This document shows, piece after piece, positions 19,981 through 31,330 of a stretch of 64,000 nucleotides of DNA. How positions within the stretch are numbered: position 1 is the first letter of the stretch; every line of letters starts with the position of its first letter. Source of the DNA: Tetracentron sinense. Lineage: Eukaryota > Streptophyta > Magnoliopsida > Trochodendrales > Trochodendraceae. Location of the stretch: positions 14,744,416 through 14,808,415 of the forward strand of contig CM026564.1 of NCBI GenBank assembly GCA_015143295.1. The letters run 5' to 3'. Both the position numbers and the translations under genes were made by a program. Under the pieces are notes generated by a model that was given only the letters and a program-made list of their open reading frames with translations, made no database searches and had not been told where the DNA came from.

Positions 19981-20660
19981 CAACTTTTGGAGACCTAATT
20001 CGTATCCACTGTTTATTTTTGAAAGAGTAGAGGTCTGAGAAACCTATCTAGGGTTTTATCCATTTTTATCTTTTGATCTTTGTTGATCCCTCCTCTTTCA
20101 ATCATCCTAGAGAATGCAAGTATAGATCTATTCCTTTGATTTTGCATTGTGTGATCTCAGATCTTTATGAGATCCCTCTAGGGTTTGAATTGTGCTAAAT
20201 TGATTCACAACCCTACACCTTGTGTGTGTGTTCGGTGTATGATCCGGAGCCTTCTTAGAAGGAGATCGATCATGTGAAATCGTGGTATTGAAGTAGCTTG
20301 AGAAGATTTGGTCGGTGTTGAACTGAAGCTGCTACGGCGGAGATCGAACCTGCTGGTTCGTGGAAATCAAGAGTAAGAGTCTGTACCTAGGAACGTCGTG
20401 TCCGGTTTGGGTAAGGTCTTGTCTTGTACTTGAATTCTTCTTATAGTGAAGTTTGTTGATGGACGAGGTCTCGTGGCTTTTCCCGTAAGGGTTTGCCACG
20501 TAAAAATCTGATGTGTTAGATTTGTGTAGATTGTTTGTGTGAATCACTTATTGATTTCTGAACAAATAACTTAAAAATTTAAAATTGGTTAGAAATGCTT
20601 AGATAGACCTATTCATCCACCCTCTAGGTCATAGAGATCATCGATCAGGGTAATTTCAAT

Positions 20661-20672
20661 TGGTATCAGAGC
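20661..20672 (+). promoter_or_regulatory. Primer binding site, initiator tRNA-Met
   Basis: TGGTATCAGAGC, complementary to the 3' end of plant initiator tRNA-Met, two bases after the LTR end. It primes minus-strand DNA synthesis. Confidence 0.9.
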
Positions 20673-20725
20673 GGGTTCACCTTTAAGACTAAACCCTTGA
20701 GTGTGATCCTATATACTATGTGATT

Positions 20726-22853
20726 ATGAGTACTCTAAGAGAGGGCGGATCAGTCTCTCGTCCCCCACTTTTTGATGGGAATAATTACGCATACTGGAAA
20801 GCTTGAATGAGAGCATTTCTCAAATCAATTGATGAGAGAATCTGGATGTTAGTACAAAATGGGTGGAATACGACCGTGAAAACTGTAGGTGAATTGACTG
20901 TCGTCAAATACTCTAATAAATGGACCAGAGAAGAGCTTGAGACAAGTTGATGGAATACTAAAGGTCTCAATGCTATCTTTACTACAGTCATCATTGAGGA
21001 ATTCAGACAAATCTCTTCATGTGAAACAGCAAAGGAGGCATGGGACATTCTTGAGATCACCCATGAGGGTACCACCACTGTTAAAATCTCAAAGCTCCAA
21101 ATGTTAACCACCAAATTTGAATACTTGAAAATGGAAGACAATGACACATTTAATGAATTTTATGCAAAACTTAGTGACATTGTCAATGCTAGTTTCAACT
21201 TAGGTGAAAAAATAACTGAGTCCAAGATAGTTAGAAAGGCCCTTAGATCTCTACCTGAGAGATTTCAACCCAAGGTCACTGCTATTGAAGAGAGTAAAAA
21301 TGTTGACTCTCTGAAGATTGAAGAATTCGTTGGTTCACTCCAAACTTATGAACTCAATCTTCGTCCATCCAAGAAGAACAAATCTTTAGCCTTGAAATCA
21401 ATCAAGGAATCTTTGGATGAGGATAACAGTGATGGAGAGATGGATGAGGAAGAAATGGCTCTCTTCGTTAAAAAATTTTAAAAATTTTTTAGAACGAAAA
21501 AGAGGTTCAATCCCAAATAGGGAGGAAAATCTTTTAAGAAGTCAAAGTCTAAGCCTTGAGAAATCAAGAAAAATTCCAAGAGTGGCGATAAGAAATCCCA
21601 AGGTGTTCAATGTTATGAATGTCATGGCTTCGGTCATATTTCACCTAACTGCCCTAACAAGAAGAAGAGTAAGGGCAAGGTGATGAATGCCTGTTGGGAT
21701 GATAGTGATTCCGAGAATGAAGAATCGGACAGTTCCTCTTCAAGTGAAGAAACTGATAATCATACTGCTTTCACTGTATCCCTTTCCGTGATTCTTGGGA
21801 CTTCCTCAGTGGTTGATGAGAAGGATAGAAGTGATGAAAGTTTTCACACTGAGTCTAGTGGAGACACTGAGAAGAGTCATACTGACTCTGAAAGTGATGA
21901 TGATTTGAAAACAACTTATGATAAGTTGTATTCTGAAAGTTTGAAGCTGACTAAAGCAAAAATCTCTTTGAGCAAAAAAACTCAAAATCATTCAAAACGA
22001 AAGAGATTCTTGTAAACTAGAAGCAGAGGAGAAGAGTGCTCTAGTTAGTCAGCTTGAAAAAGAGAAAGAGGCTTTTATTGAAAAAGTTCAGTGTCTTTTG
22101 GAAGAGAATGTCTCAATGACCAATGTAGTCAGAAGATTAGAAGTTGAAAGAGACACTTCCTTGAAAGAAGTTTAAGAGTCAAGGACTCTGTTAGTGGAGC
22201 TGGAATCTTTAAAAGATTCTCTTGTTGATAAGGTGAAATGTCTTGAAAAAGAACATCATATTACCCTTAAAGACAAGACTGACTTGATTTAGAAGGTCTA
22301 TACTCTTGAGAAAGAAGTAAAAATGTTTGGAAACACTAGCTGCCTAGATGAATTAGTTAGAAAATATGATTCAAATTCGAATAGATCTGGGATAGGACAT
22401 GCTGACACACCAGCTGGTCCTTTAGCTGTTGGTATAATGGCTAGTGCTGTGTTTGAACCAATTCTTTCTGATCCTAAAATGAATGTACCTTCTACATCAA
22501 GTACTAAGGCTTATACAAAAGTTGTAAAGCCTAGAAATACAGCTCCTAGGGTGAATGCTGTGAGGAATCAAATTCCTTTTAGAGGAAATCCTCATTCTCT
22601 CCCTAGATTCATACTCACATGTCACTTTTGTGGTGTGAGAGGTCATATTCGACCCAACTGTAAAGCTTTTAGGAGAGCTCCCCGAAATGGTTCATGGAAC
22701 CAAAATCAAAGTCAAGGGAATCTTCAAAGGCAGATTCAAGTTCTGGCTAAAAAATCTAGAATGTTGAGCGAAGATGTCAATAGAATTGCTCAAATGTCTA
22801 GAATTGGAAATGGTCCATTCACTCCTTATGATTACTCAAAGGAAAGAATGTGA
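20726..22853 (+). pseudogene. SIRE-like copia gag, decayed
   Basis: The gag starts at ATG 20726 (MSTLREGG, then FDGNNYAYWK, the entry of the copia capsid domain). One frame carries capsid sequence to about 21480 and a CCHC zinc knuckle CYECHGFGHISPNC at 21611, but it has in-frame stops (one replacing Trp after YWKA, another near 20948, one at 21479-21481 and more before the knuckle). An acidic serine-rich stretch and a long heptad-like segment follow. After about 22015 the frame shifts, and a second knuckle CHFCGVRGHIRPNC lies in the segment 22323-22853. A long gag with two knuckles and a coiled-coil-like middle fits SIRE/Maximus. It would have packaged the element RNA; it cannot make a full protein now. 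Confidence 0.8.
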
Positions 22854-22862
22854 CAAATCAAA

Positions 22863-25800
22863 ATGCTAGAACTGAACAAAAAAGGAAGAGGTCTAGAAGG
22901 TCGAAAAAGAAAAAGGTCTCTACTACACAACAATATTCAAAGGTCTAAACAAAGTTTAAAAATTGTGTATGTGAGAAAGGATGACCATAAGTGCTTTGAC
23001 ATTCATACTGCCTTGAAAGCCCAAAACATAGAAATGTGGTACTTTGACAGTGGGTGTTCTCGGTATATGATAGGTAACAAGTTCCTATTCACTCAATTTG
23101 AGGACTGTCTAGATGGGACTGTTACTTTTGGTGATGGAAGCAAGTCTTTAGTTAAAGGGAAGGTTATCATTGATTCACCAGGCATACCAAAATTGAAAAA
23201 TGCCTTGTTTGTTGAAGGACTGAAAACTAATTTGATTAGCATAAGTCAACTATGCGATGATAACCATGCTGTGCACTTTACCCAAAATAAATGCTTAGTT
23301 ATTAATGGTAAAGGTAAGTGTGTTCTAGAAGGGTTGAGAACCACTGACAATTGCTACGGCCTAATCCCTAGTTCTAATCCCTCAAATGTCTGTAATAGGG
23401 CTAAAATTGAGGAGGTTGATCTGTGGCACCAAAGACTAGGTCACATGAACTTCAAAGACCTATGCAAAATCTCAAAGCATGAGCTTGTGAGAGGTGTGCC
23501 CAAACTAGGAAAGCCTTTTATTATTGTGTGTGGGCCATGCTAGATTGGTAAACAAATTAGAACCCCACAAAAGAAGACTTCTAGTATTGCTATTTCACAT
23601 CCACTGGAATTAATTCATATGGATCTTATGGGTCCTACAAGAACTGTAAGTCTAGATGGAAAGCGATACATCCTAGTCATGGTTGATGATTTCTCCAGAA
23701 TGTCATGGGTGGCATTTATAAGAGAGAAATCCGATGCTTTTAAAAGTTTCAAAAGTATTTGTTTGAAAATTCAAAATAAGAAAGGATACCCAATCACTCG
23801 AATTCGAAGTGATCATGGAAAGGAGTTTGAAAACTCTAAGTACAATGACTTTTGTGATGAGTCGGGTATCAAACATGAATTTTCTGCACCCATTACACCT
23901 CAGCAGAATGGTGTTGTGGAGAGGAAGAACAGGGTTCTCCAAGAGATGACTAGAGTTATGCTTCATAGCAACAATCTAGCTTCTCATTTCTGGGCTGAGG
24001 CAGTTGACACTGCTTGCTATATTGTTAATCGAGTTTTTCTAAGGCCTGGAACAAGGAAAACCCCATATGAGTTGTGGAATAACGAGAAACTCAGTGTCAA
24101 GTACTTTCGAGAATTCAGAAGTAAATGCTATATCCTTAAGGATAGAGAGCAACTGGGCAAATTTGAATCCTGAAGTGATGAAGGGATATTTCTTGGATAT
24201 TCTACCAACAGTAGAGCTTATCGAGTGTATAACTTGAGAACCTCTACGATCATGGAGTCCATCAATGTAGTTGTGGATGACTCCGGTGTTGGAAATGTGC
24301 AACTTGAGGATGATGATAGTGTTGGAAATGAAAATGTTGAAACTGCTTCAACTCCACTTATTACTAAGCAATCATCTCCATTAAAACCTACACATCCTAG
24401 GGTCATGAGTCCTCATACCTCCACTAATATCATTGGTGATCTTGAAAGTGGAGTGAGAACGAGGAAACAAATTGAAAATAAAGTTAGCTACATTTGCTAT
24501 ACTTCTTCTTTTGATCTCAAGGATGTAGCTGAAGCCCTTGCAGATGATAATTGGATAAATGCAATGCAAGATGAGTTACTTCAGTTTACTAGGAATGATG
24601 TTTGGTATTTAGTACTTAGGCCTAACAATACAAATGTGATAGGTACAAAATGGATTTTCAAGAACAAATCTGATGAAAAAGGTACTATCATAAGAAATAA
24701 GGCTAGGTTAGTTGCACAAGGATACACCCAAATTGAAGGCATTGACTTCGATGAAACCTTTGCTCTTGTTGCCAGGCTAGAATCAATCAGAATTCTTCTA
24801 GCTATGGCTTGCCATATGAAATTCAAGCTTTTTCAAATGGATGTCAAGAGTGAATTTCTAAATGACATTCTGCAGGAAGAAGTTTATGTGGAACAACAAA
24901 AGGGTTTGAAGATCCACATCACCTTGATCAAGTCTATCATTTAAAAAGGGCCCTCTATGGTTTAAAGCAAGCTCCAAGAGCTTGGTATGAGAGGTTCACT
25001 TACCTCTTAGAAAAGGGATTTTCGAGAGGGGGAGTAGACAGAACCCTTTTCATAAAGACTGTGAAAGGTGATATTGTCATCGCCCAGATATATGTTGATG
25101 ACATTGTGTTTGGTTCCACATTAGACTTACATGCTTTTTCATTTGTTGATCAAATGAAAAATGAATTTGAAATGAGCATGGTTGGTGAACTGAGTTTCTT
25201 CCTTGGTCTTCAGATCAAGCAATTGGATTCTGGGATCTTAGTATCTCAAATTAAAGATGCTAAAGATCTGGTGAAGAAATTTGGCATGAGCTCTGCTAAG
25301 CATGGTAGGACTCCTATGAGTACTACTACAAAACTTAGTAAAGATGTCGATCAAACTTCTTATAGAAGTATGATTGGTAGTTTGCTTTATCTTACTACCA
25401 GTCGTCCTGACATTGCTTTTAGTGTTGGAGCTTGTGCCTACTATCAAGCGAGCCCTAAAGAGTCTCACTTGCTTGCAGTCAAGTTTATCATTCGCTATGT
25501 GAGTGGAACTCTATCTTTTGGCCTCTGGTATTCTTTTGATACCAATGCCACTATAGTTGGATATTCTGATGCTGACTGGGCCGGAAATGCTGATGATAGG
25601 AAGAGCACCTCTGGAAGGTGTTTCTATATTGGAAACTGCTTAGTTGCTTGGCTTAGCAAAAAGCAGAATTCAATTTCACTGTCCACTACCGAGGTTGAGT
25701 ACATAGCAGTTGGCAGTTGTTGCGCTCAACTTCTGTGGATGAAGTAGATGTTGCATGATTACGGGATTGAACAGGGTACTATGACTGTGTATTGTGATAA

Positions 25801-26020
25801 TACAAGTGCCATCAATATTTCCAAAAATCCTGTGCAACATTCTCGCACAAAACACATTGACATTAGGCATCACTTCATTTGTGATCTAGTTGAGCAAAAT
25901 GTTGTGTGTATTGAGTATGCCCAAATAGAGAAACAATTTGCAGACATTCTCACAAAACCCTTAGATTCCCTTAGGTTTGAGTTCCTTAGGAAATCCATCG
26001 GTTTGTGCGTAGTTGAGTGA
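22863..26020 (+). pseudogene. SIRE-like copia pol, decayed
   Basis: Domain order is that of Ty1/copia. Protease has active site FDSGCS (about 23045). The GAG-pre-integrase motif is LWHQRLGHMNF. Integrase starts at 23619 with MDLMGP, then IRSDHGKEF and QQNGVVERKN (D, D, E). Reverse transcriptase has [18 protein letters not shown] and FDETFA, then the catalytic YVDD at 25091-25102. RNase H has YSDADWAG, STTEVEY and YCDNTSAI and ends at 26020. Breaks are stops at 23541-23543 and 24171-24173, a one-base deletion near 24905 that splits RT, and a stop at 25745-25747. It would have reverse-transcribed and integrated the element; it is inactive. Confidence 0.88.
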
Positions 26021-26330
26021 TGGTGTGCTTTCTTTATAGCCTGTGTGTTCTTCATGTCTCATTCATGTCATAGAGCTATTTTTTATGTAATTCATTTTTT
26101 TTTTGTTTTCTTTATTTATAAAAATCCAAAAACATTTAAAAAATTGAAAAATGTTGCAAAAAATAGTGTGTTTGTATGACCTCTCCTATCATCATATATG
26201 AATTTATTTCCTTAAAATCATATTTGAACATGAATTTCGAGGATTAATTTTATATAGGATTGAGTAAATAAGGATAGTTCAACTGTTGGTTCTACCTTGT
26301 GATTTAAAATGGCCATGATCACTAATTTTA
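26021..26330 (+). other. SIRE-like 3' untranslated region with lost 3' LTR start
   Basis: AT-rich sequence follows the pol stop. No polypurine tract and no TGTTGGCAAA LTR start are found. Similarity to the 5' LTR begins abruptly at GTTATGAGCACCG (26331). The PPT and the first roughly 530 bp of the 3' LTR are therefore deleted or replaced. Confidence 0.6.
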
Positions 26331-27085
26331 GTTATGAGCACCGATCGATTGATCCCCGTAAACAGAATTTTTTAATTTTCTGGACTCTTTTCTAAACCCT
26401 ATATAAACAACTTTTGGAGACCTAATTCGTATCCACTGTTTATTTTTGAAAGAGTAGAGGTCTGAGAAACCTATCTAGGGTTTTATCCATTCTTATCTTT
26501 TGATCTTTGCTGATCCCTCCTCTTTCAATCATCCTAGAGAATGCAAGTATAGATCTATTCCTTTGATCTTGCATTGTGTGATCTCAGATCTTTATGAGAT
26601 CCCTCTAGGGTTTGAATTGTTCTAAATTGATTCACAACCCTACACCTTGTGTGTGTGTCCGGTGTATGATCCGGAGCCTTCTTAGAAGGAGATCGATCGT
26701 GTGAGATCGTGGTATTGAAGTATCTTGAGAATATTTGGTCGATGTGGAACTGAAGCTGCTATGGCGGAGATCGAACCTGCTGGTTCGTGGAAATCAAGAG
26801 TAAGAGTTTGTACCTAGGAAAGTCGTGTCCGGTTTGGGTAAGGTCTTGTCTTGTACTTGAAATCTTCTTATAGTGAAGTTTGTTGCTGGACGAGGCCCTG
26901 TGGTTTTTCCCGTAAGGGTTTTCCATGTAAAAATCTGATGTGTTAGATTTGTGTGGATTGTTTGTGTGAATCACTTATTGATTTCTAAACAAATAACTTA
27001 AAATTTTAAAATTGGTTAGAAATTCTTAGATAGATTTATTCACCCCCCCTCTAGGTCATAGAGATCATCGATCAGGGTAATTTCA
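26331..27085 (+). mobile_element. 3' LTR of the SIRE-like element, 5'-truncated
   Basis: It is colinear with 19904-20658 with equal length and no net indel. It ends TAATTTCA, followed by GTTAG. Without U3 it keeps the TATA box (26400) and the transcribed part. Confidence 0.88.
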
Positions 27086-29162
27086 GTTAGATTTAAACCA
27101 AACATTTAAAATTAGTTAGAATTTCCTAAACAATTCTTAATTTGCTAATTAAACACAATCAAGCATAAAATGGGGTAAAAATTCTATCCTAGGTTGGGGT
27201 CGAACCCTGGCTCGGGCTACCTACTTATCCGATTAGTCGGAATCAGACCCTAATAGTAGTTCGGGGTTATGACAGATTTATACTCATTTCGGAGTGTTCG
27301 GCAGCTATGACCCATGCCTGAGTTGAGGGAAGCGGAATTGAGATTATGGAATCTCATTCCGGGATCTGGTAGCGGGCCTAAATGGTAATGGGGGAGTGCT
27401 AGGTGGCGTTCATTTATTAGGATAAATTGATTCTTTTTGGATTTTTTGTTTATTTGAATGTTTTTGTATTTTTATATTTTTCAATTTTTTTGTATTTTTT
27501 AATGGTAGTTTATAACCTCATTTCGGAGGACTAACTAGCGGGGTAGGCAAGTTGTTTAGGGTTAAGAATCCACCTAGGTGCCCGAGGTAGGCAAAATGGA
27601 AAAACAAGCTACGGCCTAATCCTATGATTTACACATACACACATGGAATAAATTACAAAAGAAATAATTAGGGCCACAAATAGTTCAACAAAGCAAGGGC
27701 CGAACTAAAGCTAATGGGCCAAGGCCCCTTGACCATCAATGGTCAATTGACTTTAGCTCAATAGCTCTCTGAGGCCAAAAATCCCATGGGCCCACCAATA
27801 CAAAATGTAATAAATTAATCTAATAATGCTAACCATGGTTAACAGAAAAAGAGATCAGGCCGGGCTAGAGTAAGGTTATTGTGCTAAGGCCAATTAACCA
27901 TTGATAAAAACATGGTCGATTAGCTTTAGTTCAATATCCCAAAGGCAGATCTGGAATAGAGATGGAATCAGAAGAACGATTGATCAGATTAAATGATGAG
28001 CTTACCTGAGGACTGAGGGGATGGCTGGAATGAGGTAATGACTATATGAAAGAGGTGAATCTTGGCCGGGGAGACTGACACGCCGGAGAATAGAGTTGAG
28101 GGAGATCGAGGAATGGGGGAAGAAAGAGGTGCTGGCCAAAACTCAGTGGTGGAGAGATGTTGCTACTGGATTACTGGGGCCGACTGAGTTCACCAGAGAT
28201 TTAAGCTTCACTGAAGATTTGAAGAGCTTGGGAGAAGAGAGAAACTCAAAGAGATGAGAACTCTGGAGAGGTCTTTCTCACTGCCAAAATTGGGGATGAA
28301 ATCATATCTGAGATAATGAGGAGATATTAGAGATAATAGAAGGGTAAAATAAAATAAAATTTATAGAAATAAGAGAGATTTTGAGATTAAATCTAGATCT
28401 AGATCTAGATCTAAATGAAGAAGATGAACTGAGATCAAAATTTCTGGACGGTATTTGGAGTTCACCTGAGATAATGATCGACTTGGTTGCTCAAGTATAG
28501 TGAAACTCTGAGAAACATGAGACAACAAATTTGCTGCGGGGAGGACACTCTCCTACTACTAGAATTGACAAGGAAATTTAAGATAAAGAGATGAAGAAAA
28601 ACTAAAGAACAAACTAGAAGAAAAGGCAAACAAGAGAGCTTGAATTACCTTGACCAAATTAGATGGTGGAGCTGCTGACCGGATTGCTGCCGCCAGTGGG
28701 AGGAATTCTGTTATCGCAAAAAAAGATGAAAAAATATGAGCAGGAAAGAAAGTGGTAGGGGCTGGTGCTCTCACGAATGAGATTAGGGATTTTAAACCCC
28801 ATCTCTTGGCTTTTATAGCAATTTAGATTGGGAAATTGGGCTTGGGATTTGGACATTGAAGAATGGACCACGGTTTTGAATTTGGGGTTTGGTCTTTAGA
28901 GATGGATTTGAGCTGAGGACTTGGATAGGGTTTGGTCTTGGACTAAGATTTAGGGTAATGGTTATGTAATGAAGTGTTGGGCCACACATGGGGTGTGGTT
29001 TAGGTGACTCTTGAGCAATGGATCTCTCTCTCGAACTCAACTCCTTGACACTTGTAAAAAATAAAATAAAAATAATTTAAACCAAATTAAATTAAGTTAA
29101 AATAAAATAAAATAATAAAAGAAAAAGTAGTATTTTTGAGGTGTAAAAATGGGGTGTTCACA
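27086..29162 (-). mobile_element. Element D (Tat/Ogre-like) 3' LTR, right part
   Basis: The host LTR continues after the copia insertion with the block GGGGTCGAACCCTGG, CTACCTACTTATCCG and GGAATCAGACCC, the counterpart of 13720-13800 in the solo LTR. It ends TGGGGTGTTCACA; on the minus strand the LTR starts TGTGAACACCCC. A TATA box (CTATAAAAG, minus, 28810-28818) and an AGATCT-type microsatellite (about 28386-28410) lie inside. Without the copia insert the LTR is about 2.3 kb. The PPT to its right shows that it is the 3' LTR of a minus-strand element. Confidence 0.7.
28810..28818 (-). promoter_or_regulatory. TATA box of element D LTR
   Basis: CTATAAAAG on the minus strand, about 345 bp inside the LTR start at 29162. 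Confidence 0.5.
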
Positions 29163-29175
29163 ATTGCCCCTCTTT
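29163..29175 (-). promoter_or_regulatory. Polypurine tract of element D
   Basis: ATTGCCCCTCTTT on the plus strand is AAAGAGGGGCAAT on the sense strand, directly before the LTR start TGTGAACACC. It fixes the orientation of element D. Confidence 0.65.
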
Positions 29176-29552
29176 GTCGGAGAGTACTGGCAATTGAACG
29201 ACAAATACTGAAACACCGTCCTTTTTGCACACGAAAATCCTGAGAAAGTTTTGAAAATCAAATATCGAAGAAGGGGAAGCTAAATTCTAACCCTAGCTAA
29301 ACTTGCCAAGACAAAATGATGGAATGAAGGGATAGCAGTTTATAGCCTCATTGTAGAGGAACTGTTGGGGAAAATGAGGACAAATGAAATATGGACCGAA
29401 GGGAACTCGTGTACACTACTGCATGGAGACTGATGTAGTATTCAGAGCAAGAGTACAACTGTATGGAAATTGAGTATAAAATGGATGTGATAAACGACAT
29501 CGCCTTGAATGTCAAAAGAAGAGGAGGGTGATATTCAGATGCGAACAAAACA
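29176..29552 (-). other. Element D 3' untranslated region, unique part
   Basis: Noncoding sequence between the PPT and the first tandem array. No domain or motif is seen. Confidence 0.5.
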
Positions 29553-30110
29553 CTGGGAATGCCGAGATGCGCACGAAGTGTTGAGAATGCTTACAGAGAG
29601 CTGAGATGCACACGGAGCGCTGGGAATGCTTACAGAAAGTTGAGATGCGCATGGAGCGCTGGGAATGCTTACGGAGAGCTAAGATGCGCACTTAGCGCTA
29701 GGAATGCTTACAGAAATCTGAGATGTGTAAGGAGCGCTGGAATGCTTACAGAAAGCTGAGATATGCATGGAGCGCTGAGAATGCTTATGGAAAGCTGAAA
29801 TGCGCACGGAGCGCTGGAATGCTTACAGAAAGCTGAGATGCGCACGGAGCGCTGGAATGCTTACTGAAAGCTGAGATGCGCACGGAGCGTTGAGAATGCA
29901 TATGAAAAGCTGAAATGCGCACGGAGCGCTGGAATGCTTACGGGAAGTTGAGATGCGCACGGAGCGTTGAAAATGCTTACGAAAAGCTGAGATGCGCATG
30001 AAGCACTGGGAATGCTTATGGAAAGCTGAAATGCGCACGGAGCACTGGAATTCTTATGGAAAGCTGAGATGCGCACGGAGCGCTGGGAATGCTTATGAAA
30101 AGCTGAGATT
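29553..30110. repeat. Tandem array of about 39-bp units, element D 3' UTR
   Basis: About fourteen copies of a 38-39 bp unit with words GAGATGCGCACGGAGCGCTG and GGAATGCTTACAGAAAGCT. The units have no stop in several frames, which creates open but meaningless repetitive reading frames on both strands. The position next to the PPT matches the hypervariable 3' UTR arrays known in Tat/Ogre elements. Confidence 0.9.
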
Positions 30111-30111
30111 G

Positions 30112-31320
30112 ACTGACAGGAAGAGGGTGACAATGCATTTTGGAGATAGCCATGGATTGAAATGATGGATGACAACACATTTCGATGTCAGCCAAGAGTG
30201 AATTGATGGGTGACAACACATTTCGATGTCTACCAGGATTGAATTGATGGGTAACAACACATTTCGATGTCAACTAGGATTGAAATGATGGGTGACAACA
30301 CATTTCGATATCAGCTGGAGATTGAATTGATAGGTGACAACACTTTTCGATGTCAGCCAAGATTGAATTGATGGGTGACAACACATTCGATGTCAGCCAA
30401 GGTTAGATTGATGGGTGACAACACATTTCAATGTCAGCCAAGATTGAATTGATGGGTGATAACACATTTCGATGTCAACTAGAATTGAAATGATGGGTGA
30501 CGACACATTTCGATGTCAGTCACAGATTGTATTGATAGGTTACAACACATTTCGATGTCAGCCAGGATTGAATTGATGGGTGACAACACATTTCGATGTC
30601 AGCCAAGATTGGATTGATGGGTGACAACACATTTCAATGTCAACCAGGATTAAATTGATGGGTGACAACACATTTCGATGTTAGCCAGGATTGAATTGAT
30701 GGGTGACAACACATTTCGATGTCAACTAGGATTGAAATGATGGGTGACAACACATTTCGATTTCAGCCAGAGATTGAATTGATAGGTGACAACACATTTC
30801 GATGTCAGGTAGGATTGAATTAATATGTGACAACACATTTCGATGTTAGCCAAGGTTGGATTGATGGGTGACAACACATTTCGATGTTAGCCATGATTGA
30901 ATTGATGTATGACAACACATTTCGATGTCAACCAAGATTGAAATGATGGGTGACAACACATTTCGATGTCAGTCAGAGATTGAATTGATAGGTGAAAACA
31001 CATTTCGATATCAGCCAAGATTGGATTGATGGGTGACAACACATTTCGATGTCAACCAAGATTGAATTGATGGATGAAAACACATTTCGATGTTAGCCAA
31101 GATTGGATTGATGGGTGACAACACATTTCAATGTCAGCCAAAGATGATGGGTGACAACCATTCCGATGTCAGCCAAAGATGATGGGTGACAACCATTTCG
31201 ATGTCAACCCAAGGATGGGTGACAACCATTCCACTGTCAGCTAGATGGGTGACAACCATTCTGATGTCAACCGCAGATTGAAATGAGGGGTCACCACCAT
31301 TCCGATGTCAGCTAGATGCG
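30112..31320. repeat. Tandem array of about 41-bp units, element D 3' UTR
   Basis: More than 25 copies of a unit with GATTGAATTGATGGGTGACA, ACACATTTCGATGTCAGCCA. Near the right end (from about 31140) the units shorten to about 33 bp (GATGGGTGACAACCATTCCG) and degenerate. The unit is unrelated to that of the adjacent 39-bp array, so two different satellites sit side by side in one 3' UTR. Confidence 0.9.
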
Positions 31321-31330
31321 TAGCTCTTAC

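Larger units (their letters stand above)
19371..20658 (+). mobile_element. 5' LTR of SIRE-like copia element
   Basis: The LTR begins TGTTGGCAAA and ends TTTCA, followed two bases later by the PBS. Its last 755 bp (19904-20658) are repeated as the 3' LTR copy (26331-27085), also 755 bp, with roughly thirty substitutions by eye, so it is an old insertion. The U3 contains a double copy of the palindrome module (19651-19926) also found in the gypsy LTRs, then a TATA box at 19973. The 5' border is set by the TGTTGG start; the flanks CTTAG and GTTAG are only an approximate target duplication. Confidence 0.75.

Noticed and set aside
29559..30273. Open frames on both strands with CARSAGNAYRELR-like or SISAFHKHSQRS-like repeats
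   Set aside because: Products of the 39-bp tandem array. They are open on both strands, with no start context and no conservation.
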